From assembly GCA_043764015.1 (NCBI GenBank), contig JAYUKY010000042.1, forward strand, positions 1-15,088: DNA of 15,088 nucleotides, in the 5' to 3' direction. Source of the DNA: JANYGM01 sp043764015. Lineage in GTDB: Bacteria; Bacteroidota; Bacteroidia; Cytophagales; Thermonemataceae. Position numbers and translations under genes: made by a program. Under the pieces are notes generated by a model. That model had not been told where the DNA came from. It saw only the letters and a program-made list of their open reading frames with translations, and searched no databases. Below are positions 1-8,878 of the stretch, one piece after another; the stretch's first letter is position 1; every line of letters begins with the position of its first letter.

Positions 1-126
1 AGAAATATTCATTTTTGATACTTTTTCACACGCTTGCTTTTTGATGGCGTTTTTAATATATTTACACCAAAATTACAACTTTTCTTTAATAATAGAAAAG
101 ATGTGGGTAATCAGTAGGGACAAAAC

Positions 127-158
127 TCCCCTCCTTCCTAAGGAGGGGTTGGGGGTGG
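127..158. repeat. GC-rich hairpin repeat upstream of mod
   Basis: A C/G-rich block in very A/T-rich surroundings. The arms CCCCTCCTT (128-136) and AAGGAGGGG (140-148) pair perfectly around a 3-base CCT loop, and a G-rich tail (GGGGGTGG) follows. From memory, near-identical 'CCCCTCCTT...AAGGAGGGGTTGGGGGTGG' units are scattered between genes in many Bacteroidota genomes, so I call it a dispersed intergenic repeat. It could also act as a hairpin in the mod leader or as a terminator of something upstream, but it has no T-tract. Confidence 0.6.
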
Positions 159-205
159 TTAAAGAATAATTTATTATATAAAGTGTTCATAATCAAGCTG
201 TAAAA

Positions 206-314
206 ACTAAATAAATCATAGTGCAGATAAACAACCAAAATAATCAAAACAAATCACCGTTTAGACAATAATCAAATAAAATCACAACAATCAAATAAAT
301 CATAATTCCGACAA
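206..314 (+). repeat. Three degenerate copies of an AATCAAA..ATCATAGTTCAGAC-type repeat
   Basis: The Mod leader holds three related units, at about 206-230, 242-267 and 289-314. The last, AATCAAATAAATCATAATTC continuing into CGACAA, runs straight into the ATG of the methyltransferase gene. A closely similar unit lies inside that gene at 1841-1882. The units are A/T/C-rich, contain no good hairpin, and look like a decayed tandem or dispersed repeat. This leader shows no Shine-Dalgarno sequence. Confidence 0.5.
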
Positions 315-2221
315 TGAATGAATTTATAAACGCAGGCTTTTCTGTAATAGGTGCAGAAAACAACGAAAACAAACTATTGGCTTTTCTGAAAGAAAACTAT
401 CCAAGTGTAATTCGTGACAATGAAATTAACCTTGCAGAACTCAAAAACATTGCAGGTTTGCCTATTGACGAAAAAGTAAATGGCTACGGACTGAATTTTG
501 TTGGTAGGAACTTTGCAAAAGCCAAATATGCACAAAAAACAGAAAAAGAACTTCGCCTAAACACCGCTTTAAGCAAGGATATTGATACTACGCAAAATTT
601 GGTACTCAAAGGGAATAATTTGGAAAGTCTCAAAATCTTAAAAAACCATTATAACGGACTGATTAAGTGCATTTATATTGACCCGCCCTACAACACTACA
701 AGTGATGAATTTGTTTATCCTGACAAATTTGACAAAGAAGAAGCAGAAGTATTAGGTTTGGCTGACATCAATGAAGACGACTTTGCACGTATGGATTTTA
801 GTTTTAAAAGCAAAAAAAGCCACAACGGCTGGCTTGCCTTCATGTATCCACGTCTTTTGCTCGCAAGAGATTTGTTGAGCAAAGATGGCGTTATTTTTAT
901 TAGCATTGACGATAACGAACAAGCTAACCTAAAATTACTCTGTGACGAGGTTTTTGGTGAAGAGAATTTTGTAAACCAAATTGTAGTAAAATCAAGTGAA
1001 ACATCTGGGGTTAAAATGTCCCACGTTAAAAATAAATTACCAAAAATTAAAGAATATCTCTTAATATATAGTAAAAAAGATGTTTCTTTTAATGCAGTTA
1101 AAGTCAGCAAAACTGATGATGTGAATAAATTCCAAAATTACGCAAAATATTACTCTAAAATAATTACCAACAAAAATGATAGCCCCGAAAATTGGAATAT
1201 TATTTCAATTAGTGATTATATAAAAAACAACAACTTAAATCTTCAAAACAATAAGGAAATACTGAATTTCAAATTAAAAAATGCTGAGAGGATAATCTAT
1301 CGTACCAATAATCCATCATTATCTGATTTGACTTTTGATACAAATACTGCAAGAGTTATTTCTACTACTGGGCTTGAGTATATATGGTGGGAAGGAAAAC
1401 AAATGTTGTTTCTATCTGATTATACAGAGGAGAATTTGTGTGATTTATGGTCAGATATTTCCACAATAAATTTGAACAAAGAATTAGCTGATATGCCTGC
1501 ATTTTTTAAAAATGGGCAAAAACCACTTGAATTGTTAAAAAGATGCATTAACTTAATTTCAGATAAAAACTCAATTATCTTAGATTTTTTTGCAGGTAGT
1601 GGCACAACGGGTCACGCTGTAATGCAACTTAATGCAGAAGATGGTGGTAATAGGAAATTTATTTTGTGCCAGATAGATGAGCCAATCAAAGCTGACAAAC
1701 CTGCGTATGCGTTTTGTGTAGATAATAATTTGCCTTCTGTTATTTCAAGCATTACTATAGAGCGTTTAAGGCGTGCAGGTAAGCAATTGCAAATAAAGGA
1801 AAATGAACTAAACACTAAAAAAGCAGGAGAGTTGTCTTTCAATCAAGATAATCAGAAAAATCAAAGAAATCATAGTTCAGACTTTGGCTTTAAGGTGTTT
1901 GATAGTGTGGTCGCACCCAAGCTAAACTTAGATGAGAAAAATCAAATTTCAATTATTGAGAATGGGATAGATGCGTTAAGTCGCATTTATAATATGATTT
2001 TTACTATTGGTTTAGACGAACCAACGCAAGTACCAGAGATGGTATTAGAAGATTGTATTTATAAAATTGGGACAAATTATTACATCACTAATAGTGAGAA
2101 AATAAGCAAAGAAGATTTTTCAAATGCCATAAAAAGTGGTAAAGTATTTATTGATGGTTGGACAGCCAGCCTAAACGGAACATTGCAACATTATAAAGAA
2201 GATATAAAAATTGTCTTTTAA
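314..2221 (+). CDS. Type III-like site-specific DNA N6-adenine methyltransferase (Mod)
   Basis: A 635-residue protein that should transfer a methyl group from S-adenosylmethionine to the N6 of adenine in a specific DNA site. The catalytic DPPYN motif is at residues 123-127 (motif IV). The SAM-binding FAGSGT is at 426-431 (motif I). The motif IV - recognition region - motif I order is that of beta-class methyltransferases such as type III Mod subunits. The roughly 300-residue, Lys/Asn-rich segment between them is the presumed target recognition domain. The C-terminal part (about 520-635) resembles the usual Mod tail. Residues 510-523 (Asn/Gln/His-rich) are encoded by a copy of the repeat also found in the leader. 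The ATG is chosen because the N-terminus is family-like and stop-rich repeat sequence lies just upstream. No res gene follows, so this is either a solo methyltransferase or a type III system that lost its nuclease. Methyltransferase class is confident; type III assignment is slightly less so. Confidence 0.9.
   Translation: MNEFINAGFSVIGAENNENKLLAFLKENYPSVIRDNEINLAELKNIAGLPIDEKVNGYGLNFVGRNFAKAKYAQKTEKELRLNTALSKDIDTTQNLVLKGNNLESLKILKNHYNGLIKCIYIDPPYNTTSDEFVYPDKFDKEEAEVLGLADINEDDFARMDFSFKSKKSHNGWLAFMYPRLLLARDLLSKDGVIFISIDDNEQANLKLLCDEVFGEENFVNQIVVKSSETSGVKMSHVKNKLPKIKEYLLIYSKKDVSFNAVKVSKTDDVNKFQNYAKYYSKIITNKNDSPENWNIISISDYIKNNNLNLQNNKEILNFKLKNAERIIYRTNNPSLSDLTFDTNTARVISTTGLEYIWWEGKQMLFLSDYTEENLCDLWSDISTINLNKELADMPAFFKNGQKPLELLKRCINLISDKNSIILDFFAGSGTTGHAVMQLNAEDGGNRKFILCQIDEPIKADKPAYAFCVDNNLPSVISSITIERLRRAGKQLQIKENELNTKKAGELSFNQDNQKNQRNHSSDFGFKVFDSVVAPKLNLDEKNQISIIENGIDALSRIYNMIFTIGLDEPTQVPEMVLEDCIYKIGTNYYITNSEKISKEDFSNAIKSGKVFIDGWTASLNGTLQHYKEDIKIVF
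1841..1882 (+). repeat. Leader-type repeat embedded in the mod reading frame
   Basis: The block contains serial AATCA-R-GA-like units followed by AAATCATAGTTCAGAC. It matches the copy at 289-314 at about 22 of 25 aligned bases. It is translated in frame as an Asn-Gln/Asn-His-Ser-Ser-Asp-rich linker (residues 510-523) between the catalytic core and the C-terminal domain. Its length is a multiple of three, so the frame is preserved. Confidence 0.5.
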
Positions 2222-2234
2222 ATTAGCTAAAATC

Positions 2235-2270
2235 AAAAAAAGCCTTCCCAAACTTTGGAAAGGCTTTTTT
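2235..2270. terminator. Bidirectional hairpin terminator between mod and the A2M gene
   Basis: An A-tract plus AGCCTT (2235-2246) pairs with AAGGCTTTTTT (2260-2270). An inner CCA/TGG stem closes an AACTT loop, with one C-A mismatch. The A-tract on the left and T-tract on the right allow intrinsic termination in both directions, which fits the convergent genes ending at 2221 and 2292. Confidence 0.85.
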
Positions 2271-2291
2271 ATTAATAAAATCAAAATTATT

Positions 2292-5200
2292 TTACTTGAT
2301 TTTCACTCTTATTCCTTCAGAATGGCTAGAAAACTCGGGCGCATACATACATTGAATAGTAGTAATTCCGTTAGAGAAATCCCCTTTTTGAGAGGCTCTA
2401 AGGTCATATTCAAAGACATAAGTACCTTTATTCAAATAGCCAATAAAGAAATTAGCGGATAAATCTCGCATACTTTCATAATAACCCAAACCATCTTGGT
2501 ATTTGTAGGTAGAAATAGTGCTGATAGGCTCAAAAGCTGATGCACGCATATCTTTTAAGTGTACATATTCCATATTTCTATCTACACGCAACTCAATACG
2601 CACTTTTATCAAATCTCCAATTTTGATGTCTTTGCCCTCAATAGGAACAATCACTTTGCCTCTATCAGAATCTTGTTCAATAAAAAGCTGTTTTTTGAGT
2701 TTTAGAGGGGTTTCTGCTGGTGTTATTTTGTCTAATTGTTCAAAATATTGCCAATAAACCGCTCCCCACGCAACGCCAGCATCTTTTTTCTCTACTTTGA
2801 TGTTGCCAAAACTAGGTTTTACTTGGTCAGCTGTCCACGCCGTTTTGAAATACCCTGTTCCTGCTTCCATTTTGACATCTTCACGAGTTTTTGGGTCTAT
2901 TTTCTCTCCACCAATAGTAACTTCTACAATTTGTTCACTTGCAAGTGCATCTGCACCCCTACGCAAGAGCGCAAAACACGCTTCAGACGTTGCTTTGGTT
3001 GTTTTCCAATCTTGTGTTTGCTTTTGTTTTAGTAGCCAAACCTTCAAATCCTCAACGGCTTTTAGGTCGTTTGCCACTTCATCATACACTTCTATCATAA
3101 GTGCCTGCGTTTCTATTGGGGCTTGATACCAATACCAACCACGCTCATATTTCCAATACATTCCAAATTCTTCTGATTTCAAAGAACGTTCTGTCAATGA
3201 TTTTATTATGTCTTTGGTGATATTTTTCTCTCCAAAACGGTGCAAAGAAAGTGCTATCATACCTTGCATATACTCATTACGAGCCAACCAAAAGGTTTTT
3301 TGTTGTCCTAAATAATAATTAAAAGCCTCTTTTGCAGCATTTGAAACGGGCATATCTTTAAAATAACTTCTTACATACAAATAATGTATTTGTGTGTAAC
3401 CCAAATTATTATCCGTAAATTTACAATTTCCTTTCTTTACGCAAGCTTTTAGTCTTGCGTAGTCGTCAGCTATCTGATTATCAAGGTATTGAACTGCTTT
3501 TTGTATCATTTGTAGCGTTTTAGCATCTGTACGAATACTTTTCACGCCCAAAACGTCCAAATGACCAAATCCAGCCACAATGTGCTGTGTCATATAACGG
3601 TCTGATGGCATACCCAAAAACCACGTAAAACCACCATCACCAACTTGATGCTTTTGCACTTTTTCTAAGGCTTTTTCTTGCTCATTTGCCATATGGTTGA
3701 GGTCAAAAAGTAGCCCTACATTGCGTTTGCGCTGACTTTCGTCTTTTGCATTCAAAACCCAAGGCGTTTCCTCTAATAAAGCAGATTTTAATTCTTGATT
3801 TTTCTCCAAATTAGAAAGTAAAGCATCTGGTTGCAAGTTTTTCCAAGTATCAAAAACTCTTTTGATTTTTGGATTAGAATTAGCCACATTTGTCGCAATA
3901 GAATTAGCATAATAACGTGAAAAAGTCTGTTCTACGCACTCATAAGGGTATTCCATCAGATACGGCAAGGCTTGCACCGCATACCAAGCAGGATTTGACG
4001 TAAATTCTAACGTAAAACGGTTGTGTTTCAGCGTATTAGAACCTGCACTTGCAAGCAATTTCTCAAACTTAAATTCTTTCGTTTGGTTGCCACGAATAGG
4101 CAAAGGCATAGTTTCCGTTACCAGCATACGGTTTGTAACGACAGGCAAAACCATTTCTTCACCATCAGAAAACGCCCCAGACTTCGCCACAATGCGGTAA
4201 AGTACCGCTTGTGCGCCCTCTGGAATGCTTATACTCCATTCCAAATTCTGACTTTGACCGCCTTTCACATTGAAATCTTGTTGTTTTGATTTATTTTTCA
4301 TCAAATCATCAATATTTTTCATTGTCAAAGCATCAAAAAACTCTAATTGCGCTTGTCCTTTCAGTTCTTTATCTACTAAACTTGTGATTTTCACAGAAAA
4401 CTGCATTTTGTCATTTTCTCTAAAAAAACGTGGCTGATTTGGCACAACCATCAAATCTTTTTGTGTAACGGTTTGCTCCATTTTTCCACCAATTTTTAGG
4501 TCTTTTGTGTGTGCAAGTCCTAAAAATTTCCACTTTGTAAGTGCCTCAGGGATAGTGAATTTAACAATTATTTCGCCTTTGTCGTTGGTCTGCAAAGTTG
4601 GAAAGAAAAACGCCGTTTCATTGAAGTTTTTACGAATTTTTACATCTCCAAAATCAGGTTTTTTAGTTTCCTGTTTACCTTCTTTTGGCTCTTGTTGCCC
4701 TCCTATGGCATCTTCTTTGGGTGATTTTTCAGCCATTACTGCCATAGGAGCAGATATTTTAAAGTCAGCAACACTATCACTCTCACTATCAATATTTTCC
4801 TCCATTTTGCTTTCTTTGGCTTTGTCTTTACCGTTTTTAGCTTTTTTCATAACAGGAGCAGACCTTTTTACGCTACCTTCCAGATAATTTCTACGTCTAT
4901 ATCCACCATAATACATAGAATAATAATCCAAAGAAAACATATTCAAATACCTGTAACTAGGGCTATCACCGCCACCAATATAGGTATTCCAGTTGTCGCT
5001 TGAGCGTTCTCTAAAATTTTCAATGCCAAAAGCACCATCAGAATCCCAGCCCAAACGAGTGGCATTATTGCCCCAAACATTCCAATTATAGGCATTTGCC
5101 CTAAAAACATCAAGCGAAGCATCATAAAGCGTAGCCACCATTTCAGCAACAATTTTATCCGCATTTTTGCCTTTAATTTTGAGTTTCCACTCTTCCGCTT

Positions 5201-8200
5201 GTCCTGGAAGCAATTTATTTCTAAAAGTTTCAAACTCAATATCAAGTTCTTTGTTGCTGTAAGGCACATCAAGCGTGAAACTTTCCGCATAAGCACGACT
5301 ATCCAACATAAAAACCGTATGCACCGTAATACCGCCACGATATTCTTCTTTGATAGGAATTTCAAGAATTTTCTGTTCATTTTTAAACGTAAGCCATTGT
5401 TTATCAATGATTTTGCCATCAAGTTCTACTTCATACAACATTCTGATATTTGCGGCTGTGCCTATCAAAATTTGTGCTTTTTCATTTGGCTCAAAACTCG
5501 TCTGCAAAGGCTTTACAAGTTGGATATTTTCAGGTGTTGTTTGGCGTGCTTTTGAGTCCATTACATCAAAATAAACCACTTCTTTTACCTCCTGACCAAA
5601 TTTATCCTTAGAAATAATTTCTAATAAATATTTGCCTTGTTTCCAAGAACTTATTTTATCAAGAGAAAAAGTTTTGCTTTTTTCAGTATCAAAATTCAAA
5701 GAAAAAACAGCGTTTTCACGTTCCCATTTCAAAAAATTGTTCTCTTCTGCGTATTCGTCAGTAGGAAATTTCTGCTCAAATTCTGCTTTTGTAAACATTG
5801 GTTTGTCTGGGCGTTCCCACACACGAGAGCGGTAGGTACGAGAAGGCATTTTGAGTTGATATACTTTTATTTCACCTTTTGCAGGCTCAAATTGCCCCGC
5901 TAAATTATTGGTAGAAATGGTATATTTTTTCTCTTGGATTTTGTCTTCTGCCTTATCCAAATCTTCTACATTCGCACCAACAGTAAGAGCTTTATAACCA
6001 ACATTGATGTTGGTTTGGGTGCTATGAGTTTCTCCGTTGATGTCCGTCACGTCAGCATAAATGGTATAAGAAAACGTAGGCTCTGATTTTTTATCCACAG
6101 AAAGGTCTGGAAGCGCATTAAAATCAACAAAAAACTTGCCATTAGCGTCTGTTTTGGTAGTTCCGTTGATGATTTCTACACTTGGAGAATTAGGGTAATA
6201 ACCTCTATAACAATACCACCAATACGGAAAACGTGCCACACGCACCACCCTATATTTTACGGCTGCATTATCAATATTTGCGCCAGAATATGCCTTTGCA
6301 ATACCTTCAGCCTTGATATTTTCAGAAAGTTTAAACGTGCCTTTTGTAGGCTCAAATTTCACTTCAAATTTAGGGCGTTTGTACTCTTCCACAGACAAAG
6401 AAACATTACCAGAACTATTATTTATGTTCATATTTCCCAAAAGTCCTTTTGTAGGCGCAGTAAAAGTGCCATTAAACGAACCGTATTCGTTTGTAGTGAG
6501 GTTTTGCGTGCTAATCACTTGGTAATTTACATCATAAAAAGTAACCGCAGTTGTCGTATTTGGCAGAATTTGGTTATTTTTGTGTCCGTCAGAATTAAAC
6601 ATTATTCCTTTGAAATAAATGGTTTGTCCTGGTCTGAAAATCATTCTATCCAAAAAGAAAATAGTGCGTGTGTAGCTTGTGGGTGCTTGTTCTTGGTATT
6701 GCGTAAGTCCATCACGCCTTGCGTAGCCATTTCCATCAATATTTTGCATACTGATGAAATCTTTTCCCAAAGAAAAATCTAACCAAAAACCTTCATTGTA
6801 ATAGTTTGAATTGTTATTTTTGATAGTAGGAATGATGATTTTTCCTTCTGCATCACTCATAAAAACGCCACCATTTTTCACCTCATAAGCACCTGTTTGG
6901 TTATTATAAAGATTTTTATAAACATTTACTTTCACGCCTGCAAGTGCCTCACCTGTCTGCCTATGCAATGTATAGACTTCTGTGGTTGCATTTCCAAGAT
7001 TTCTAGTGATGTAGGTAATGTTAGAAAATGTCGTAAAAGCGTAGGCTAATGTATTTTTATCAAGGGAAAAAGAAGGCAAATGACTAGCAAAAATCATATA
7101 ATCACCTTCTGGCAAACCTTCCAAAGCTATTTCTGTATTGTGATTTTGATAATCTTTGTTTGCGCCTTCATCAGGCGGAAGTGCCACTTTGATAGTTTTG
7201 AGCGGTGTTTTTGCCAAAAAATACTTCATAAACTCAACTTCTTGGTCTATGTTGTAGTTGCGGTAATTTTTTTCTCTTTGTTGTTTTACTTCTGCTCTTG
7301 TAATTTTTATTACTCTGTAATGTAATTCAGAAATATTAGTAAAATCAAGAGAAAGCCTAAAATTTTGATTTGGGGCGTTGATTTCCTCTACTTTCATATT
7401 GATATTTTTCATTTCAATACCATTTTTGAGAGAACGACAATCTTGCGCTCCTGCACTTTGCGGATAGCGTGCAACAGCTTCATTACATATTTCAATAGCT
7501 TTTTTCTTATCAAAACGGTTGTCATCACCTTGCAAAGGCTTATATTTGCTTGCACTTGCGTTGTAGATAAGCGCAATTTGGTAAGTTACCTTTGTAGAAA
7601 TAGGAAATTTAATTGTTTTTTGCTCCAAATTTTTCAAAGATTGGAGATATAAATCTGCTTTATTTGGCAAAACAAGGTGGTTTCTGACAAATGTAAGGCG
7701 TTTCAAATCCACATCAACGAAAGCAGATAAATCTGTGTCATTTTGATGAAATTTGGTGATGTCTTGCAAGATTTGCAAGGCAAAAAACTTATAAGAAAGT
7801 TCGTCTTTTGTTTCCAGTTTGATGTACGTAAAAGTCTGTGCATCAGAGAGATACTGTTCTTTATCAAGCACAAACGCATAAGAAGGTTTTGTAATGCTTG
7901 ATTCATCATTTATAAAAAAATCAGCGGCACGGTGCGCCAAAAAATCATACAAAGTTGGGCGGTAATTCTCGCCTAATGCGTTTCCTTTTTGAGTAACTGC
8001 ATCAAAAACCTCAATTTTTATTTTTTGCAGTTCTGCAGGATTTTGCAAAGAAAGTTGGTATTGTGCAACAGTTTCCTGCGTAATTTTCTCCAAACTCCAC
8101 GTTTCTATGTCCTCATTTTTGAAATCTTTTGTTTCAGAACGGTTGGTATATTTCCAACGGTTATTTTGGTAATATTGCCAATAAAAATTGCCTAAAACAG

Positions 8201-8525
8201 AGTGTAAAAGTGGTTTTACGGGCATTTCTGCGGCATCAGCTTCTTGTTTGAGTCTGACAAGATTTTTCACAAAAGCATTTTCTTCTTTATGTTCTGTGAA
8301 TTTTAGTTGATGAATAATAGCCTTGACGAGTTGTTGGGCATTTTTCTCTTTTTTGGCTTGGTCATAAATGCCATTGACGGCTTTCAGAGCAGTTTCTGGC
8401 AAACCTTTGCTTTCTGCATCTGTGACGAGTTTCCATTGTGAGTCGTAGGTCATTTGGGCGTAGATTTGGGTGGAAAAGAGTGTAAGTAAAAATGAAAACA
8501 AGCATTTTAAGAGGTGATTTTTCAT
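2292..8525 (-). CDS. Secreted alpha-2-macroglobulin family protein with thioester
   Basis: A 2077-residue envelope protein of the bacterial alpha-2-macroglobulin (YfaS/MG2) family, which traps attacking proteases after cleavage of a bait region. Residues 1-23 form a signal peptide (basic start, Leu/Phe-rich core, IYA before Q24). No lipobox is visible, so I expect a soluble periplasmic or exported protein. An MG2-like segment with RPGQT starts near residue 629. A low-complexity charged linker (about 1219-1290, Lys/Glu/Ser-rich) sits where a bait would be. The A2M signature NFNETAFFFPTL is near 1298, and the thioester CVEQ is at 1530-1533 inside PYECVEQTFSR, both key residues kept. A helical thioester domain follows (DGGFTW, DRYMTQH). 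The C-terminus (MYAPEFSSHSEG) is typical of bacterial members. The family's frequent partner PbpC is not adjacent. The gene stands alone, convergent with mod and divergent from the MoxR gene. Confidence 0.93.
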   Translation of the reverse strand: MKNHLLKCLFSFLLTLFSTQIYAQMTYDSQWKLVTDAESKGLPETALKAVNGIYDQAKKEKNAQQLVKAIIHQLKFTEHKEENAFVKNLVRLKQEADAAEMPVKPLLHSVLGNFYWQYYQNNRWKYTNRSETKDFKNEDIETWSLEKITQETVAQYQLSLQNPAELQKIKIEVFDAVTQKGNALGENYRPTLYDFLAHRAADFFINDESSITKPSYAFVLDKEQYLSDAQTFTYIKLETKDELSYKFFALQILQDITKFHQNDTDLSAFVDVDLKRLTFVRNHLVLPNKADLYLQSLKNLEQKTIKFPISTKVTYQIALIYNASASKYKPLQGDDNRFDKKKAIEICNEAVARYPQSAGAQDCRSLKNGIEMKNINMKVEEINAPNQNFRLSLDFTNISELHYRVIKITRAEVKQQREKNYRNYNIDQEVEFMKYFLAKTPLKTIKVALPPDEGANKDYQNHNTEIALEGLPEGDYMIFASHLPSFSLDKNTLAYAFTTFSNITYITRNLGNATTEVYTLHRQTGEALAGVKVNVYKNLYNNQTGAYEVKNGGVFMSDAEGKIIIPTIKNNNSNYYNEGFWLDFSLGKDFISMQNIDGNGYARRDGLTQYQEQAPTSYTRTIFFLDRMIFRPGQTIYFKGIMFNSDGHKNNQILPNTTTAVTFYDVNYQVISTQNLTTNEYGSFNGTFTAPTKGLLGNMNINNSSGNVSLSVEEYKRPKFEVKFEPTKGTFKLSENIKAEGIAKAYSGANIDNAAVKYRVVRVARFPYWWYCYRGYYPNSPSVEIINGTTKTDANGKFFVDFNALPDLSVDKKSEPTFSYTIYADVTDINGETHSTQTNINVGYKALTVGANVEDLDKAEDKIQEKKYTISTNNLAGQFEPAKGEIKVYQLKMPSRTYRSRVWERPDKPMFTKAEFEQKFPTDEYAEENNFLKWERENAVFSLNFDTEKSKTFSLDKISSWKQGKYLLEIISKDKFGQEVKEVVYFDVMDSKARQTTPENIQLVKPLQTSFEPNEKAQILIGTAANIRMLYEVELDGKIIDKQWLTFKNEQKILEIPIKEEYRGGITVHTVFMLDSRAYAESFTLDVPYSNKELDIEFETFRNKLLPGQAEEWKLKIKGKNADKIVAEMVATLYDASLDVFRANAYNWNVWGNNATRLGWDSDGAFGIENFRERSSDNWNTYIGGGDSPSYRYLNMFSLDYYSMYYGGYRRRNYLEGSVKRSAPVMKKAKNGKDKAKESKMEENIDSESDSVADFKISAPMAVMAEKSPKEDAIGGQQEPKEGKQETKKPDFGDVKIRKNFNETAFFFPTLQTNDKGEIIVKFTIPEALTKWKFLGLAHTKDLKIGGKMEQTVTQKDLMVVPNQPRFFRENDKMQFSVKITSLVDKELKGQAQLEFFDALTMKNIDDLMKNKSKQQDFNVKGGQSQNLEWSISIPEGAQAVLYRIVAKSGAFSDGEEMVLPVVTNRMLVTETMPLPIRGNQTKEFKFEKLLASAGSNTLKHNRFTLEFTSNPAWYAVQALPYLMEYPYECVEQTFSRYYANSIATNVANSNPKIKRVFDTWKNLQPDALLSNLEKNQELKSALLEETPWVLNAKDESQRKRNVGLLFDLNHMANEQEKALEKVQKHQVGDGGFTWFLGMPSDRYMTQHIVAGFGHLDVLGVKSIRTDAKTLQMIQKAVQYLDNQIADDYARLKACVKKGNCKFTDNNLGYTQIHYLYVRSYFKDMPVSNAAKEAFNYYLGQQKTFWLARNEYMQGMIALSLHRFGEKNITKDIIKSLTERSLKSEEFGMYWKYERGWYWYQAPIETQALMIEVYDEVANDLKAVEDLKVWLLKQKQTQDWKTTKATSEACFALLRRGADALASEQIVEVTIGGEKIDPKTREDVKMEAGTGYFKTAWTADQVKPSFGNIKVEKKDAGVAWGAVYWQYFEQLDKITPAETPLKLKKQLFIEQDSDRGKVIVPIEGKDIKIGDLIKVRIELRVDRNMEYVHLKDMRASAFEPISTISTYKYQDGLGYYESMRDLSANFFIGYLNKGTYVFEYDLRASQKGDFSNGITTIQCMYAPEFSSHSEGIRVKIK

Positions 8526-8569
8526 AATTGTTTTGATTTTGAGATGTTTTTTGTAGGATTAATTTTGAA

Positions 8570-8599
8570 CAAAGATGCAATAACAAACTTTGAGCCAAA
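8570..8599 (-). promoter_or_regulatory. Candidate promoter of the A2M gene
   Basis: On the minus strand TTTG (8596-8599) and CATCTTTG (8570-8577) are 18 bases apart. The Bacteroidota consensus is TTTG at -33 and TAnnTTTG at -7; the -7 box differs at its first base. Transcription would start around 8563, giving a leader of about 40 bases. Confidence 0.4.
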
Positions 8600-8856
8600 A
8601 ACTTTAATTTCACAAAGTAGCAAAAAATAGTGTAAATACTTTACGAAAAGTTGGAAATTTTTGTGAAGTTATTTTAGCGGAGGAGAAATACCCAATGCAA
8701 ACAAAATAATTTTTATATTCTCAGAGCAATTTGCTAACAGCAACTAACTTCACGAAAGACTTGAGAACGGAAATTAACATTACTTGGCAGGACAATACCA
8801 TCATAAAACTTTTCCAAAATCCAAGCCTTACTAGTACAATTTTGACTAATTTTTAT

Positions 8857-8864
8857 TATATTTG
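8857..8864 (+). promoter_or_regulatory. Candidate -7 element of the MoxR-rimP promoter
   Basis: TATATTTG matches the Bacteroidota -7 consensus TAnnTTTG exactly. The only nearby TTTG (8841-8844) is 12 bases upstream, too close for a normal -33 element, so only half of the promoter is convincing. The start site would be near 8870, giving a leader of about 70 bases that contains the ACTCACAA repeats. Confidence 0.4.
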
Positions 8865-8878
8865 CCTTGAAATAAAAA

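Noticed and set aside
1..60. Possible minus-strand gene start (ATG at 10-12, reading off the left edge).
   Set aside because: Only three or four codons are visible and no promoter or homology supports it.
715..1110. Antisense open frame within the methyltransferase gene.
   Set aside because: It overlaps the conserved catalytic region of Mod on the other strand and has no recognisable protein features.
4943..5422. 159-codon frame on the same strand as the A2M gene but in another phase.
   Set aside because: The A2M frame is continuous and conserved through this interval; the alternative looks like a translation shadow.
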